64,000 bases of DNA from Thermaurantimonas sp046295455. Lineage in GTDB: Bacteria; Bacteroidota; Bacteroidia; Flavobacteriales; Schleiferiaceae. Position numbers and translations under genes: made by a program. The notes below the pieces were generated by a model. It saw only the letters and a program-made list of their open reading frames with translations, ran no database searches and was not told where the DNA came from. The stretch spans positions 186,001 to 250,000 of the forward strand of contig JBKBNI010000002.1 in assembly GCA_046295455.1 (NCBI GenBank), read 5' to 3'. Positions 1-9,469 of the stretch are shown in pieces; the first letter of the stretch is position 1; each line of letters opens with the position of its first letter.

Positions 1-986
1 CCGTCCTCAATAATTACTGTAAATTTCAAAAAATCTTTTTTGGAAATTAGCGGATAGTCTCCTTTTCTAAGAAAAAAACCTTCTATAAAATACCACAACA
101 TCTGGGACGCCAAAGCAGCAGAAATGGAATGATGGTCGAAAGCAGGATTGTATCCAAAAATGCCAATGGCAGACAGCTTATCGCTCAGACCTACATAGCG
201 CATCACGGAGCAAGCTTCGTCTCCGGTGAAACCATTTGGCTGAACCTGAGCATGGCCGGGATTGTCGGCAGCTTTAATGCTCATCATATCAAATGATACG
301 ATATCTGCATTTCGCACAAGCGGCTCAACGCGCTTGACAGGTCTGAGGTCACCGAGACGATAGTAGTCAAAATACATCTTTTCCATAAGCTGAATTTCGT
401 CGGGGCTCACCATATAGGTTTGATAACCTATGTTGGTAAAATTGTTGAGCAAATAGGGTTGGTGGAGCACAATCCGGCTCAGATAGTTAAGATCGGTGAT
501 TTCATCGGTTTGATTGCCAAGATCAAACTGGGGGTCTACGGAACAAATGTTTACAAACTGTTCGGCTTTCTCAAAACTTTTATATATAGGAAAAAGCAAA
601 TCATTCGACCCTCCTATCACTACCGGAATTATTTGTCGGATAATTAACTCTTCGCAGACGATTTTCAGAGCTGCATGGGTATCTGCTATGGTTTGGCCTC
701 TGTGCAGGTTTCCAAGATCGGCGATGACTTCTGGATTCCAGTTTCCAGGAAATAGTCTGTACAACTGATAGCGAATTTTATCCACTCCGGCCGCGGATCC
801 TTTATTGAATTTCGATGCTCTGTCCTCAGGCGCTCCTATGATGGCTATCCGAATGTTTTCGAGGTCCGGAAGACCATCAAATTCACTGTGAATCCGAATC
901 AGACTGCCAAGCCGGGCAGGAATCTGGTCGCGTACATCTTCGACACAAGTTTCTGGTACCGGATACAATAGTTCGGAGAGATCCAT
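1..986 (-). CDS. Arginase-fold (formimidoylglutamase-like) protein, partial
   Basis: An open frame runs from an ATG at 986 off the left edge of the window, so the C-terminus is missing; about 328 residues are visible. The fold is recognisable as the ureohydrolase (arginase/formimidoylglutamase) family from three motif positions. However, GGSHS reads GGSND (residues 125-129), DAHxD reads DPQFD (151-155), and SFDxD reads SFDMM (231-235). Three of the six expected manganese ligands are therefore replaced (His to Asn, His to Gln, Asp to Met), so hydrolase activity is doubtful. It starts 6 bp after the topA stop, so the two are probably co-transcribed. From memory, Bacteroidota often carry such a gene next to topA annotated as formimidoylglutamase; that name is probably not its function. 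Confidence 0.75.
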   Translation of the reverse strand, partial: MDLSELLYPVPETCVEDVRDQIPARLGSLIRIHSEFDGLPDLENIRIAIIGAPEDRASKFNKGSAAGVDKIRYQLYRLFPGNWNPEVIADLGNLHRGQTIADTHAALKIVCEELIIRQIIPVVIGGSNDLLFPIYKSFEKAEQFVNICSVDPQFDLGNQTDEITDLNYLSRIVLHQPYLLNNFTNIGYQTYMVSPDEIQLMEKMYFDYYRLGDLRPVKRVEPLVRNADIVSFDMMSIKAADNPGHAQVQPNGFTGDEACSVMRYVGLSDKLSAIGIFGYNPAFDHHSISAALASQMLWYFIEGFFLRKGDYPLISKKDFLKFTVIIED

Positions 987-992
987 ACCGCT

Positions 993-3293
993 TTACTTGT
1001 TTTTGTTAGATTGTGATTCTATGATTTGTAGGCACTCTTGAAGAGTTATATTATTGGGATCTACGCCTTTTGGAATTTTGTAGTTGTTCTTGCCTTGCTT
1101 GATATAGGGGCCATACCTCCCTTTGAGAATCTGAATTTCAGGATCTGAGTTTTCAAACTTTTGAATTATATTGTTGTCGGTGACTTTCTGCTTTTCTTCG
1201 ATGAGCTGGATGGATCTTTCGAGAGAGATGGTCAGTGGATCGTCTCCAGCGTCGGGATTTAGGGAGATAAATGTTGAATCATATCGAATGTAGGGGCCGT
1301 ATCTTCCCACTGCTGCCACGATTTTCTTTCCATTATATTCCCCCACTGTGCGGGGCAGTTCAAAGAGTTTAAGCGCCTCTTCCAAAGTGATGGTCTCTAT
1401 GGACTGTGTCTTCAGAAGGCTGGCAAACCGAGGTTTTTCGTCGCCAGAGGTTTCACCTATCTGAATCATTGGTCCGTACCTACCGATTTTAGCATAGACT
1501 ACCTTGCCGGTTTTGGGGTCTATACCCAGTTCCCGCTCTCCTTTGACTTTTTCTTTGTTTTCTATTACTTTTTCGACTGTAGGGTGAAAATGTTTGTAAA
1601 AATTGCGAATCATTTCGACCCAGTCCTTTTCACCCTCAGCAATATCATCGAACTGCTCCTCTACATTGGCTGTAAACTGATAGTCAAGAATGTTATTAAA
1701 ATTTTCAACAAGAAAATCAGTAACTAAGATTCCGATATCGGTTGGAAACAACTTATTTTTCTCTGCTCCGGTGATCTCGGTTTCTACCTTTTGCCGAATG
1801 GACCCATCAGCCCAGGTGATGACTTTGTATTCTCTTGGCTTTCCTTCCAAAACAGGTTTGTGCACATAGCCCCTTCGGATGATGGTCGCTATGGTGGGCG
1901 CATAGGTCGAGGGGCGTCCGATACCTAGTTCTTCCAATTTTTTTACCAGTGAGGCCTCTGTGTATCGAGGCGGGTGTTTTGAAAACCTCTGGGTCGCCTG
2001 AATTTCAAGCGCCTTTAGTCTATCTCCAGGATTTACGTCGGGAAGCAATGAAGAATCTTCATCTGGATCTTCCTCATCAGTACCTTCGATGTAGAGCTTG
2101 AGAAATCCATCGAAACGAATAACTTCGCCCTTTGCCTGGAAGAGGTATTGATTTTCCGGGGTTGTGATGGTGATGATTGTCCTGTCAATGAGTGCATCAG
2201 CCATTTGAGATGCGACGGTCCTCTTCCAGATGAGATCATACAATTTCTTCTGCTGTGCATCCCCGCCAGCGGTTTTTTTGTCTATGTAAGTTGGTCGGAT
2301 GGCTTCATGGGCTTCTTGCGCACCCTTTGATTTTGTGGTGTATCTGCGGATTTTTGAATAATTTTCTCCAAACTCTGCGGTCAACTGATTTTGTATGGCC
2401 TTGATTGCTTCCTCGCTCAGATTTACACTGTCTGTTCGCATGTAGGTAATGTGACCTGCTTCATAGAGTTTTTGGGCCAAAGTCATGGTCTGAGATACTG
2501 AAAATCCCAGTTTCCGGGAGGCCTCTTGTTGCAGGGTAGATGTCGTAAAGGGCGGTGCGGGTGAGCGGGTAGCTGATTTTTTCTCAACGTTAGCCACAGA
2601 AAATGCAAAGCCGGAAACTTTATTTAAAAATTCCAAAGCTTCGGATTCTGTGTCGAATCGGTGATTCAGCTCTGCTTTGAACGATTTTCCGTCAGCACTG
2701 GTAAATATGCCCACAACTCTGAAATAGGAGGTAGATGAAAACTGATGGATTTCGCGCTCACGCTCTACAATCAGCCGAACGGCGACAGACTGCACACGGC
2801 CTGCACTTAGTCCACTTTTGATTTTCTTCCAGAGCACGGGTGACATTTCAAATCCCACCAACCGGTCGAGTATACGTCGGGCTTGCTGAGCATTGACCAG
2901 ATTTAAATCTATTTTTCTGGGATTTTTGATCGAATTCTCTATGGCTGATTTGGTAATCTCGTGGAAAACAATTCGGTTGGTCTTTAGAGGATCGAGCTTT
3001 AGTGTCTCCGCCAGATGCCATGAAATTGCTTCCCCTTCGCGATCTTCATCACTTGCCAGCCAGACGGTTTCCGCTTCCTTTGCCAACTTTCTAAGCTTAT
3101 TGACTATTTCTTTTTTATCGGGAGAGATTATGTATTTTGGTTTAAAATTATTGTCAACATCCACGCCCATTCCTTTGGTATCCAGGTCTCTGATGTGTCC
3201 GTACGAACTCTCAACTTTGTATTCCTTCCCTAAAAATTTTTCAATCGTTTTTGCTTTTGCAGGTGACTCTACAATGAGTAAATTTTTTGCCAT
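993..3293 (-). CDS. topA: DNA topoisomerase I
   Basis: Type IA topoisomerase of 766 residues, which relaxes negatively supercoiled DNA through a transient 5' phosphotyrosine. The N-terminal TOPRIM domain shows the acidic residues E9 and D82-x-D84-x-E86 (SDEDREGEA). The active-site tyrosine is Y284 in HITYMRTDS. The C-terminal third (about residues 580-760) has no CxxC zinc fingers. Instead it carries repeats of the GRYGP(Y/M)I type (KIGRYGPMIQ, AVGRYGPYIR, LKGRYGPYIK), which is the usual Bacteroidota/Actinobacteria tail. The ATG at 3293 gives the canonical start MAKNLLIVESPAKAKTIEKF. The gene precedes the arginase-like gene by 6 bp. Confidence 0.97.
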   Translation of the reverse strand: MAKNLLIVESPAKAKTIEKFLGKEYKVESSYGHIRDLDTKGMGVDVDNNFKPKYIISPDKKEIVNKLRKLAKEAETVWLASDEDREGEAISWHLAETLKLDPLKTNRIVFHEITKSAIENSIKNPRKIDLNLVNAQQARRILDRLVGFEMSPVLWKKIKSGLSAGRVQSVAVRLIVEREREIHQFSSTSYFRVVGIFTSADGKSFKAELNHRFDTESEALEFLNKVSGFAFSVANVEKKSATRSPAPPFTTSTLQQEASRKLGFSVSQTMTLAQKLYEAGHITYMRTDSVNLSEEAIKAIQNQLTAEFGENYSKIRRYTTKSKGAQEAHEAIRPTYIDKKTAGGDAQQKKLYDLIWKRTVASQMADALIDRTIITITTPENQYLFQAKGEVIRFDGFLKLYIEGTDEEDPDEDSSLLPDVNPGDRLKALEIQATQRFSKHPPRYTEASLVKKLEELGIGRPSTYAPTIATIIRRGYVHKPVLEGKPREYKVITWADGSIRQKVETEITGAEKNKLFPTDIGILVTDFLVENFNNILDYQFTANVEEQFDDIAEGEKDWVEMIRNFYKHFHPTVEKVIENKEKVKGERELGIDPKTGKVVYAKIGRYGPMIQIGETSGDEKPRFASLLKTQSIETITLEEALKLFELPRTVGEYNGKKIVAAVGRYGPYIRYDSTFISLNPDAGDDPLTISLERSIQLIEEKQKVTDNNIIQKFENSDPEIQILKGRYGPYIKQGKNNYKIPKGVDPNNITLQECLQIIESQSNKNK

Positions 3294-3367
3294 CGGGCTG
3301 TAATTTTGTGCAAATTACGTTTAATCAACCTTTCAATTCCAAAACTCAAAAAAGCGGGCGAGTGTTC

Positions 3368-3811
3368 TTATCGCAGTTTTTTGACCCTCAAAACGATGCT
3401 ATCCATACCCACGACCTTCACTTGCTCTCCTTTATATACGGGCATAGATGATTCGTCCAAAACGGCTTTCCAACTGACACCGTCCAGGAGAACATATCCT
3501 TTGGAATATGTAGAATTCATATCTGATTCTGCAATGGCTATTTTGCCGATCATGGCTTCTGCATTGGTTTTCAATGGTTTTCCTTTATACATTTTTTTTG
3601 CCAACGGCCTTATGTACACGATTGATATGAGCGAGACTACGGAAAATACTATCCAACTGATTTCTACGCGTGCACCCAGATAGGACACCAATGAGGCTAT
3701 TAAGCAGCCTACTGCAAGAGCTGCTGCAAAAAATGCTGGGGTCACTATTTCAAGAGTAAGCAGTAGAATCCCTGCCAGAAGCCACACCTGCGCTGTTGAT
3801 AAGCTGTCCAT
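3368..3811 (-). CDS. NfeD-like membrane protein
   Basis: 147 residues. The N-terminus has hydrophobic segments (about residues 9-50 and 52-72) that form a compact membrane anchor. A soluble C-terminal domain of about 65 residues follows, with the small beta-barrel (OB-like) pattern of NfeD proteins (G-x-AIAESDMN... GYVLLDGVSWKAV... EQVKVVGMD...LRVKKL). NfeD proteins partner with stomatin/SPFH proteins in membrane quality control. No SPFH gene lies next to it here, so the partner is presumably elsewhere. The gene sits between topA and the beta-helix lipoprotein, all on the minus strand. Confidence 0.75.
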   Translation of the reverse strand: MDSLSTAQVWLLAGILLLTLEIVTPAFFAAALAVGCLIASLVSYLGARVEISWIVFSVVSLISIVYIRPLAKKMYKGKPLKTNAEAMIGKIAIAESDMNSTYSKGYVLLDGVSWKAVLDESSMPVYKGEQVKVVGMDSIVLRVKKLR

Positions 3812-3822
3812 TTCTTTTTTTA

Positions 3823-5310
3823 TTATTGATAATACTCGTAGGCCCCAATATCAGGCAATCCACTATTGGAGCGAAATCTTTTACGTATATCCAAAGGTAT
3901 TTCTATCGCGTCATTAAAAAACGCCTGGTCAATGGCTGGACTTAAAGAGTCAATGGAATAGTCGTTTAAGGAAATGTCCGTAAATCGCGGATTGAGATTG
4001 AATTTACATTCCTGAAAAAAGAAGGGATTGTTGATGTCAAATCCCCTTCTGGATGTATCGTTGTCGACCCTCAGAATTGAATTGCGAAAAAAATAATTTA
4101 TGATCCCGCCAGCGGATGGCGGTGCCTTTAAGATTCCGACTTCCTGATTATTGCTGCCATAGATGATGCAACTGGAAAATTCAGCTTTAAGGATATCTCT
4201 GGTTTGAATGGTCCGATTGTTATCTTCGAAAAAATTGGTCAACGCTACTGCCGGAGTACCTCTCGAACTTTGATTCCAATAGTTAGCAAATGTGGTGAAG
4301 GTGAAGCGATATCTGCCGCCAAGAGCATAGAAGCAATACAATCCGCAATTGGCCACCACGCTGCTTTGTATTTCTGCACTGCCAAATCCTCCCAATATTC
4401 CAACTCTGGAGAAATTAAAGATTCGGGTATTCCGGATCAGGGTGTTGGGTGCGGGGGCGTCGAGGCTGTCCAGTACAATACCGATGGTTCCGTTTTTGAT
4501 TACGGCATTTTGAATCAGATTGTTTTTGCTGCCACCCATCAGAAAGACACCACCCAGGGGACCTCCCCACTGGCCGGGAATGTCTCTGTAGAATGGTTCG
4601 AGCCGGTCTCCCTGCAGGATCACCGGGTTTTCATACGAACCTGCATCTTGGGGATCAATGAGCAGTGTGCCGCCATTGAATACCCATAGTCCGCTTCCGG
4701 AGTGAAAGTGAAGCCGAGTACCAGGCTCAATGGTTAAAGTACAAAGGCTATCGATGACCCAATACCCATAAATCACATGAGGCTTATCATTAGGCAGGGT
4801 AGTATTGCAGGGAGCTAGTGAATATGGAAGGTTAAATTGTGCAATAAATCGATTTGGAAAGTGAAAATAAGCATCATTAACAAGGCTGACCAGGTGAACA
4901 TACCGCACAGAGGTGCCTGATCGAAACACAATGCTATCGACATACAGCAGTTCGGAACTGTTGGACAGAGGGGTAATTTCGACAAAGATGTAAATACTGT
5001 CCCGAGGCCCGATTTCTACGTCTGCAACATTCTTTCCGCTGATGCCATTTACATTGAGCCTGTACCACGACAGATCACCCCGGGCCAAAGCCACAGATCC
5101 TATCCGCAAACCCTCATCCGAGGTGTTAAATACTTTGAGAATACGGGTGGAGGAATTGAGACCGGTAAATACTGTATCGAGGTACAAAGTATCGGCCGAA
5201 AATTTCAAATCAAGGCTTAAACTATTGAATACAAACTCTTTACGGCATGAGAAGAGGGTAATCAGGACAATTGAAATTATAAAAAATGTTAAACCTTTTT
5301 TTCGACTCAT
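3823..5310 (-). CDS. Right-handed beta-helix-like lipoprotein
   Basis: 495 residues from the ATG at 5310; an in-frame ATG 8 codons upstream at 5334 is possible, but the later start puts the signal peptide at the very N-terminus. A hydrophobic segment ends in the lipobox TLFSC, so Cys22 would be lipidated. Residues around 60-140 look like an Ig-like or 'ASPM-like' beta domain (TRILKVFNTSDEGLRIGSVA). The middle (about 180-420) has the short repeating Asn- and Gly-rich strands of a pectate-lyase-type beta-helix (NLIQNAVIKNGTIGIVLDS). The end ...LPDIGAYEYYQ is the classic C-terminus of Bacteroidota beta-helix/choice-of-anchor proteins. The substrate is unknown. Confidence 0.7.
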   Translation of the reverse strand: MSRKKGLTFFIISIVLITLFSCRKEFVFNSLSLDLKFSADTLYLDTVFTGLNSSTRILKVFNTSDEGLRIGSVALARGDLSWYRLNVNGISGKNVADVEIGPRDSIYIFVEITPLSNSSELLYVDSIVFRSGTSVRYVHLVSLVNDAYFHFPNRFIAQFNLPYSLAPCNTTLPNDKPHVIYGYWVIDSLCTLTIEPGTRLHFHSGSGLWVFNGGTLLIDPQDAGSYENPVILQGDRLEPFYRDIPGQWGGPLGGVFLMGGSKNNLIQNAVIKNGTIGIVLDSLDAPAPNTLIRNTRIFNFSRVGILGGFGSAEIQSSVVANCGLYCFYALGGRYRFTFTTFANYWNQSSRGTPAVALTNFFEDNNRTIQTRDILKAEFSSCIIYGSNNQEVGILKAPPSAGGIINYFFRNSILRVDNDTSRRGFDINNPFFFQECKFNLNPRFTDISLNDYSIDSLSPAIDQAFFNDAIEIPLDIRKRFRSNSGLPDIGAYEYYQ

Positions 5311-5327
5311 TGGCCCGGTGTAATTAT

Positions 5328-5360
5328 TTTGCAAAGTAATACCTCAAATATGTAGTTTTG
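5328..5360 (+). promoter_or_regulatory. Bacteroidota-type promoter of rpmE2
   Basis: TTTG at 5328-5331, a 21-nt spacer, then TAGTTTTG at 5353-5360. This fits the Bacteroidota -33 TTTG / -7 TAnnTTTG consensus well and sits about 40 nt ahead of the rpmE2 ATG. The same short interval also carries the divergent start of the beta-helix lipoprotein. Confidence 0.6.
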
Positions 5361-5398
5361 CAGGCCGTTTGGAGAAGCACTCTATAAATAATCAAAAT

Positions 5399-5650
5399 AT
5401 GAAAGAAAACATTCATCCTAAGAACTATCGCACTGTGGTTATGAAAGATATGGGTACAGGTGATTATGTAATCACAAAAAGTTGTGCCGAAACAAAAGAT
5501 ACTATCACTATAGATGGCGTGGAATATCCCCTGGTAAAAATGGAAATTTCTTCTTTCTCCCATCCTTACTTTACCGGCAAGATGAAGATCGTGGATACCA
5601 CAGGTAGAGTGGATAAATTCAGAAATAAATACGCTAAGTTTCAAAAGTAA
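5399..5650 (+). CDS. rpmE2: 50S ribosomal protein L31 type B
   Basis: 83 residues from the ATG at 5399, giving MKENIHPKNYRTVVMKDMG. A longer in-frame start 30 nt upstream is not supported by family length. Type B L31 (zinc-independent paralogue) is indicated by only one Cys in the N-terminal half (KSCAETK) instead of the CxxC zinc ribbon, and by the conserved SHPYFTGKMKIVDT block and tail RVDKFRNKYAKF. It is the only plus-strand gene in the first 7 kb and is bounded by its own promoter and a strong terminator. Confidence 0.96.
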   Translation: MKENIHPKNYRTVVMKDMGTGDYVITKSCAETKDTITIDGVEYPLVKMEISSFSHPYFTGKMKIVDTTGRVDKFRNKYAKFQK

Positions 5651-5671
5651 ACTTTTCGGTTTTTTCAAAAT

Positions 5672-5698
5672 AAAAAAGGGGCAATCAGCCCCTTTTTT
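5672..5698. terminator. Bidirectional terminator between rpmE2 and mscS
   Basis: A perfect inverted repeat of AAAAAAGGGGC and its complement separated by a short AATCA loop. It has an A-run on one side and a T-run on the other, so it can act on both strands. It ends inside the mscS stop codon region, so both convergent genes probably share it. Confidence 0.85.
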
Positions 5699-6536
5699 AT
5701 TTCTGCTTGATGTGAACATCCATTTGTGGGAAAGGAATCGAGATGTCCTTGTTGTAAAACTCTTTATACACATTTTCATTCAAATCAAAATATGCCGGCC
5801 AATATTGGTCTGTATCAACCCACACACGCACTACAAAATTTATGGAACTGTCAGCCATGCGGATCATTCGGACCAAGGGCTGTGGTTCTGGGTGGAACCT
5901 CTCATCTCTTTGAATGAGTTCTAATAAGGTATCCTTGACCAGATCGATGTCCGTGCCGTATGCAACTGAAAATTCCATATCCAAGCGCCGAATTGGATTT
6001 CTGGTTATGTTTGTTATACTGGAGTTGGCAAGCTGACTATTAGGGATAACAATTCGCCGATTGTCAAATGTGTGAAGGATCGTGTGGAAAATCTGGATTT
6101 CTTCCACTTTACCAATGAATCCGGCTGCATCAATGATTTCTCCAACTTTAAATGGTTTCAACAAAAGAATAACAACCCCACCAGCAAGGTTAGACAAGCT
6201 GCCTTGCAGTGCAAGACCTACTGCCAGACCGGCAGCACCCAGTATTGCCACAAAAGAGGTTGTTTGGACGCCCAGGATTCCGATTACCGCAATAAATAAA
6301 ACGACCTTCAGCAATATATCGACCAGCGTCAGAAGGAATGGAGTGAGGCTCTCATCTACGTTGGAGCGGGTGAAGATTTTTTTCAAAGTTTTTACAAATC
6401 GCTTGATTATCCATAGACCTGCAAACAGGACTACAATGGCTTTGAGCAGGATGAGGCCATATTGGACAGCCAGGTTGACATACAGATCAACATTGATTTC
6501 AGATTTTAGGGGATTAATTTTTGGTAATTCGTTCAT
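5697..6536 (-). CDS. Small-conductance mechanosensitive channel, MscS family
   Basis: 279 residues, about the length of E. coli MscS, which releases solutes on hypo-osmotic shock. Three transmembrane segments lie near residues 21-44, 67-88 and 93-126. The third is the pore helix with the Gly/Ala packing pattern AGLAVGLALQGSLSNLAGG. The cytoplasmic beta domain follows, with PFKVGE, the conserved IPNS loop (IVIPNSQLANSSITNITR) and a C-terminal alpha/beta domain ending in ISIPFPQMDVHI. All are hallmarks of the family. It is transcribed toward rpmE2 and probably on its own. Confidence 0.93.
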   Translation of the reverse strand: MNELPKINPLKSEINVDLYVNLAVQYGLILLKAIVVLFAGLWIIKRFVKTLKKIFTRSNVDESLTPFLLTLVDILLKVVLFIAVIGILGVQTTSFVAILGAAGLAVGLALQGSLSNLAGGVVILLLKPFKVGEIIDAAGFIGKVEEIQIFHTILHTFDNRRIVIPNSQLANSSITNITRNPIRRLDMEFSVAYGTDIDLVKDTLLELIQRDERFHPEPQPLVRMIRMADSSINFVVRVWVDTDQYWPAYFDLNENVYKEFYNKDISIPFPQMDVHIKQK

Positions 6537-6591
6537 AGTTTACTGAATTTTTGTTTGCACAAAGAAACCGTTTATTAATTCAAACCATAGA

Positions 6592-7149
6592 TTAAAAAAT
6601 CTGAGGATTATACATTTCCGGATATTTTGCCTTTACATCTTTGTAGTAATTCTGAATCTTTTTCATATCTTCTTCAAATACACCGGTAGGCTTCAGTACA
6701 GAGAGTACTCCGGATACCTTTTTTTCGTAGTCAATGAATCCAAGAGTAATGTTTGCCTTGGCATTCAGCGCTATGTGATAAAAACCCGTCCTCCAGCGTT
6801 CTACCCTTTTCCGCGTGCCTTCGGCGGGCACAAGGATTACCATTTTTGGATTGTCTTTAAGTATTTGGGATGCATATTGTACGAGATTGTTTTTCAGCTT
6901 TGTCCGGTTTACTCCAATGGCACCTGTCCATTTAAAAAACCACCCCACCGGGGATCTGGTGTAGGAATCCTTTATAAAATACCGAAACGAAATTCTCATT
7001 TTCCAAAAAGACAGTAGCGCAATCGGGAAATCCCAATTGGAAGTATGGGGAGCAGCAATCATCACAGTACCTGGAATCTGGGTCAGGTCTTCTACCTGAA
7101 GTTTCCAGCGAGTCAACCTAAAGAAAAGAGATGCGATAAGGTATTTCAT
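6592..7149 (-). CDS. PlsC-like lysophospholipid acyltransferase
   Basis: 185 residues with the PlsC/LPLAT signature. The HX4D catalytic motif is seen as H35-TSNW-D40, and the phosphate-binding EGTR is at residues 110-113. It is short compared with typical PlsC (about 240 residues) and belongs to the compact variety that Bacteroidota annotate as '1-acyl-sn-glycerol-3-phosphate acyltransferase'. The acyl acceptor cannot be read from the sequence; a lysophospholipid or an aminolipid is possible. It is divergent from recG, with about 125 bp between the starts. Confidence 0.8.
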   Translation of the reverse strand: MKYLIASLFFRLTRWKLQVEDLTQIPGTVMIAAPHTSNWDFPIALLSFWKMRISFRYFIKDSYTRSPVGWFFKWTGAIGVNRTKLKNNLVQYASQILKDNPKMVILVPAEGTRKRVERWRTGFYHIALNAKANITLGFIDYEKKVSGVLSVLKPTGVFEEDMKKIQNYYKDVKAKYPEMYNPQIF

Positions 7150-7275
7150 TAAAACGTCGTTTTACTTTTGGGGCAGAAAAGTAAAAATTTTCACAATTAT
7201 TCGCATTCTGCCGCACGGAAATAAATAACAGCGGAATCTGTGACATGAAAAACCATTTTTGCAAAAACTATTGTT

Positions 7276-9384
7276 TTGAACTTTGATCTGGCTTCCACAC
7301 CGATTGAGTATATTAAAGGCGTAGGCCCAAAAAGGGGCGAACTGCTTCGGAAAGAACTCACCATCCATACTCTGTACGATCTGTTGAGTCATTTTCCGTT
7401 TCGGTATGTTGATCGTACGACATTTCGGACGATTGCTCAGATTCGAAGCACAGATACAGATGTTCAAATCATCGGGAAGTTTAAAAACCTGCAGGAATCC
7501 AAGTCTAAAAGTGGCCGCAGAATAATTGTCGGAACTTTTTCAGATGATACCGGAGAGGTAGATGTAGTGTGGTTTCAGGGCTTAAAATTGATAAAAGACT
7601 TTATTAAACCCGAAAAAAAATACATCCTCTTTGGCAAACCCAATTCCTTCAGCGGACGCTTCTCCTTCGCCCATCCTGAGTTGGAAGAGCATGTTCAGGG
7701 TGCTGAGCAGGGGTATGCAGTAATGCAACCTGTGTATACAACCACCGAAAAGTTGACTGCCATCGGTCTGCATTCCAAAGGTATAGGCAAGATTATGCAA
7801 AACGCCCTGGAGCTGATACGCAACAAGTGGAATGAAATATTACCCCCCGAGTTGTGTAAAAAATTTAATCTCATTGACCGGGAAACGGCTTTTCAGCACA
7901 TACATTTTCCGAAATCTGAATCTGAGCTCCAGAATGCCCGCTTCAGGCTAAAGTTTGAGGAGTTATTTTTTCTTCAGATCTCTGTGGTCTGGCTGAAAAT
8001 GATCGCCCAGAAAAACAACAAAGGCCTGGTCTTTGACCAAAAACATGGATTCCTGAAGACATTCTATCTCGAAAAACTCCCTTTCAAACTCACCAATGCT
8101 CAGATTCGGGTACTCAGAGAAATCCGGGCAGACGTAACAAGTGGATACCAAATGAACCGACTCTTGCAGGGCGATGTGGGCAGTGGCAAGACTCTGGTAG
8201 CCCTTCTGACTATGCTTATGGCCATAGATGCCGGTTATCAGACGTGTATGATGGCACCTACAGAAATTCTGGCCCGGCAGCACTTTCTGACCATCAGTCA
8301 GATGCTGCATGGCATGCCCGTAGTAGTCCGGCTGCTGACCGGTAGCACCAAGACTTCTGAGAGGCGTGAAATTCACACAATGCTTGAAACCAACTCCTTG
8401 CATATTCTCATCGGTACACATGCGCTCATCGAAGACACCGTTGTTTTCAAAAATTTAGGTCTTGCCGTCATCGACGAACAACATCGATTCGGTGTAGAAC
8501 AACGAGCCAAACTTTGGAAAAAAAATGTTCGGCCACCTCATATCCTGGTGATGACCGCTACCCCTATACCGCGCACACTGGCGATGACGGTGTATGGAGA
8601 CTTGGACGTATCTGTCATAGACGAGCTCCCCCCCGGTCGTAAGCCAGTGGCTACCTATCACATCACAGAAGCCCACCGGCTAAGACTGAATGGATTTTTG
8701 AAAAATGAAATCAAAAAAGGCAGACAGGTCTATATCGTATATCCACTCATTGAGGAATCTGAAAAACTGGATTTACTAGCTCTTGAGAAAGGGATAGAAT
8801 ACCTCCAGCACACATTTCCACCGCCTGATTACCAAATCAGTGTAGTACACGGGCGCATGCGCACAGAAGACAAGGCCTTTGAAATGCAGCGTTTTGTGAA
8901 AGGAATTACACAAATCATGGTGGCTACCAGCGTAATAGAGGTGGGGGTAGATGTGCCAAATGCTACGGTGATGGTCATCGAGAATGCCGAACGCTTTGGC
9001 TTGTCCCAACTTCATCAGTTGCGTGGACGTGTAGGTCGTGGTGCTGAAAAATCCTATTGTATACTTGTGACAGGAAACAAGCTTACATCTGAGAGTAAAA
9101 TTCGAATAGATACCATGTGCCGTACCAACAATGGCTTTGAAATAGCTGAAATAGACTTAAAACTGCGTGGCCCTGGAGACATAATGGGTACACGGCAAAG
9201 CGGACTGATGAACCTGAAAATAGCCAACCTTGCTACCGATCAATCGGTGGTGCAACAGAGCCGTGAAGCGGCCTTACACCTGTATGAAAATGATCCTGAT
9301 CTGACAAAACCCGAGCACCAGCAGACCAAGCTGTATTACCAATATCTATACGCATCAGGATCAAACTATGCCAAAATCAGTTAA
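7276..9384 (+). CDS. recG: ATP-dependent DNA helicase RecG
   Basis: 702 residues. RecG remodels stalled forks and Holliday junctions. The N-terminal wedge/OB domain begins with PIEYIKGVGPKRGELLRKE. The Walker A motif is GDVGSGKT (residues 299-306) and the DEXH box is DEQH (400-403). The helicase motif TATPIPRT and the RecG C-terminal RGRVGRG are also present. The start is a TTG at 7276: no in-frame ATG precedes it, and the ATG at 7245 is out of frame. The gene converges on the ABC-F gene. Confidence 0.96.
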   Translation: MNFDLASTPIEYIKGVGPKRGELLRKELTIHTLYDLLSHFPFRYVDRTTFRTIAQIRSTDTDVQIIGKFKNLQESKSKSGRRIIVGTFSDDTGEVDVVWFQGLKLIKDFIKPEKKYILFGKPNSFSGRFSFAHPELEEHVQGAEQGYAVMQPVYTTTEKLTAIGLHSKGIGKIMQNALELIRNKWNEILPPELCKKFNLIDRETAFQHIHFPKSESELQNARFRLKFEELFFLQISVVWLKMIAQKNNKGLVFDQKHGFLKTFYLEKLPFKLTNAQIRVLREIRADVTSGYQMNRLLQGDVGSGKTLVALLTMLMAIDAGYQTCMMAPTEILARQHFLTISQMLHGMPVVVRLLTGSTKTSERREIHTMLETNSLHILIGTHALIEDTVVFKNLGLAVIDEQHRFGVEQRAKLWKKNVRPPHILVMTATPIPRTLAMTVYGDLDVSVIDELPPGRKPVATYHITEAHRLRLNGFLKNEIKKGRQVYIVYPLIEESEKLDLLALEKGIEYLQHTFPPPDYQISVVHGRMRTEDKAFEMQRFVKGITQIMVATSVIEVGVDVPNATVMVIENAERFGLSQLHQLRGRVGRGAEKSYCILVTGNKLTSESKIRIDTMCRTNNGFEIAEIDLKLRGPGDIMGTRQSGLMNLKIANLATDQSVVQQSREAALHLYENDPDLTKPEHQQTKLYYQYLYASGSNYAKIS

Positions 9385-9469
9385 CACACCGGATTTATTT
9401 TGCGTAGATTTTGACTAGGATTATCCCTGATGGTAAGTTGTAATATACCATATTGCGTATTGATTTCGG

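Noticed and set aside
7245..7275. ATG at 7245 as recG start
   Set aside because: It is 31 nt upstream of TTG 7276 and therefore out of frame.
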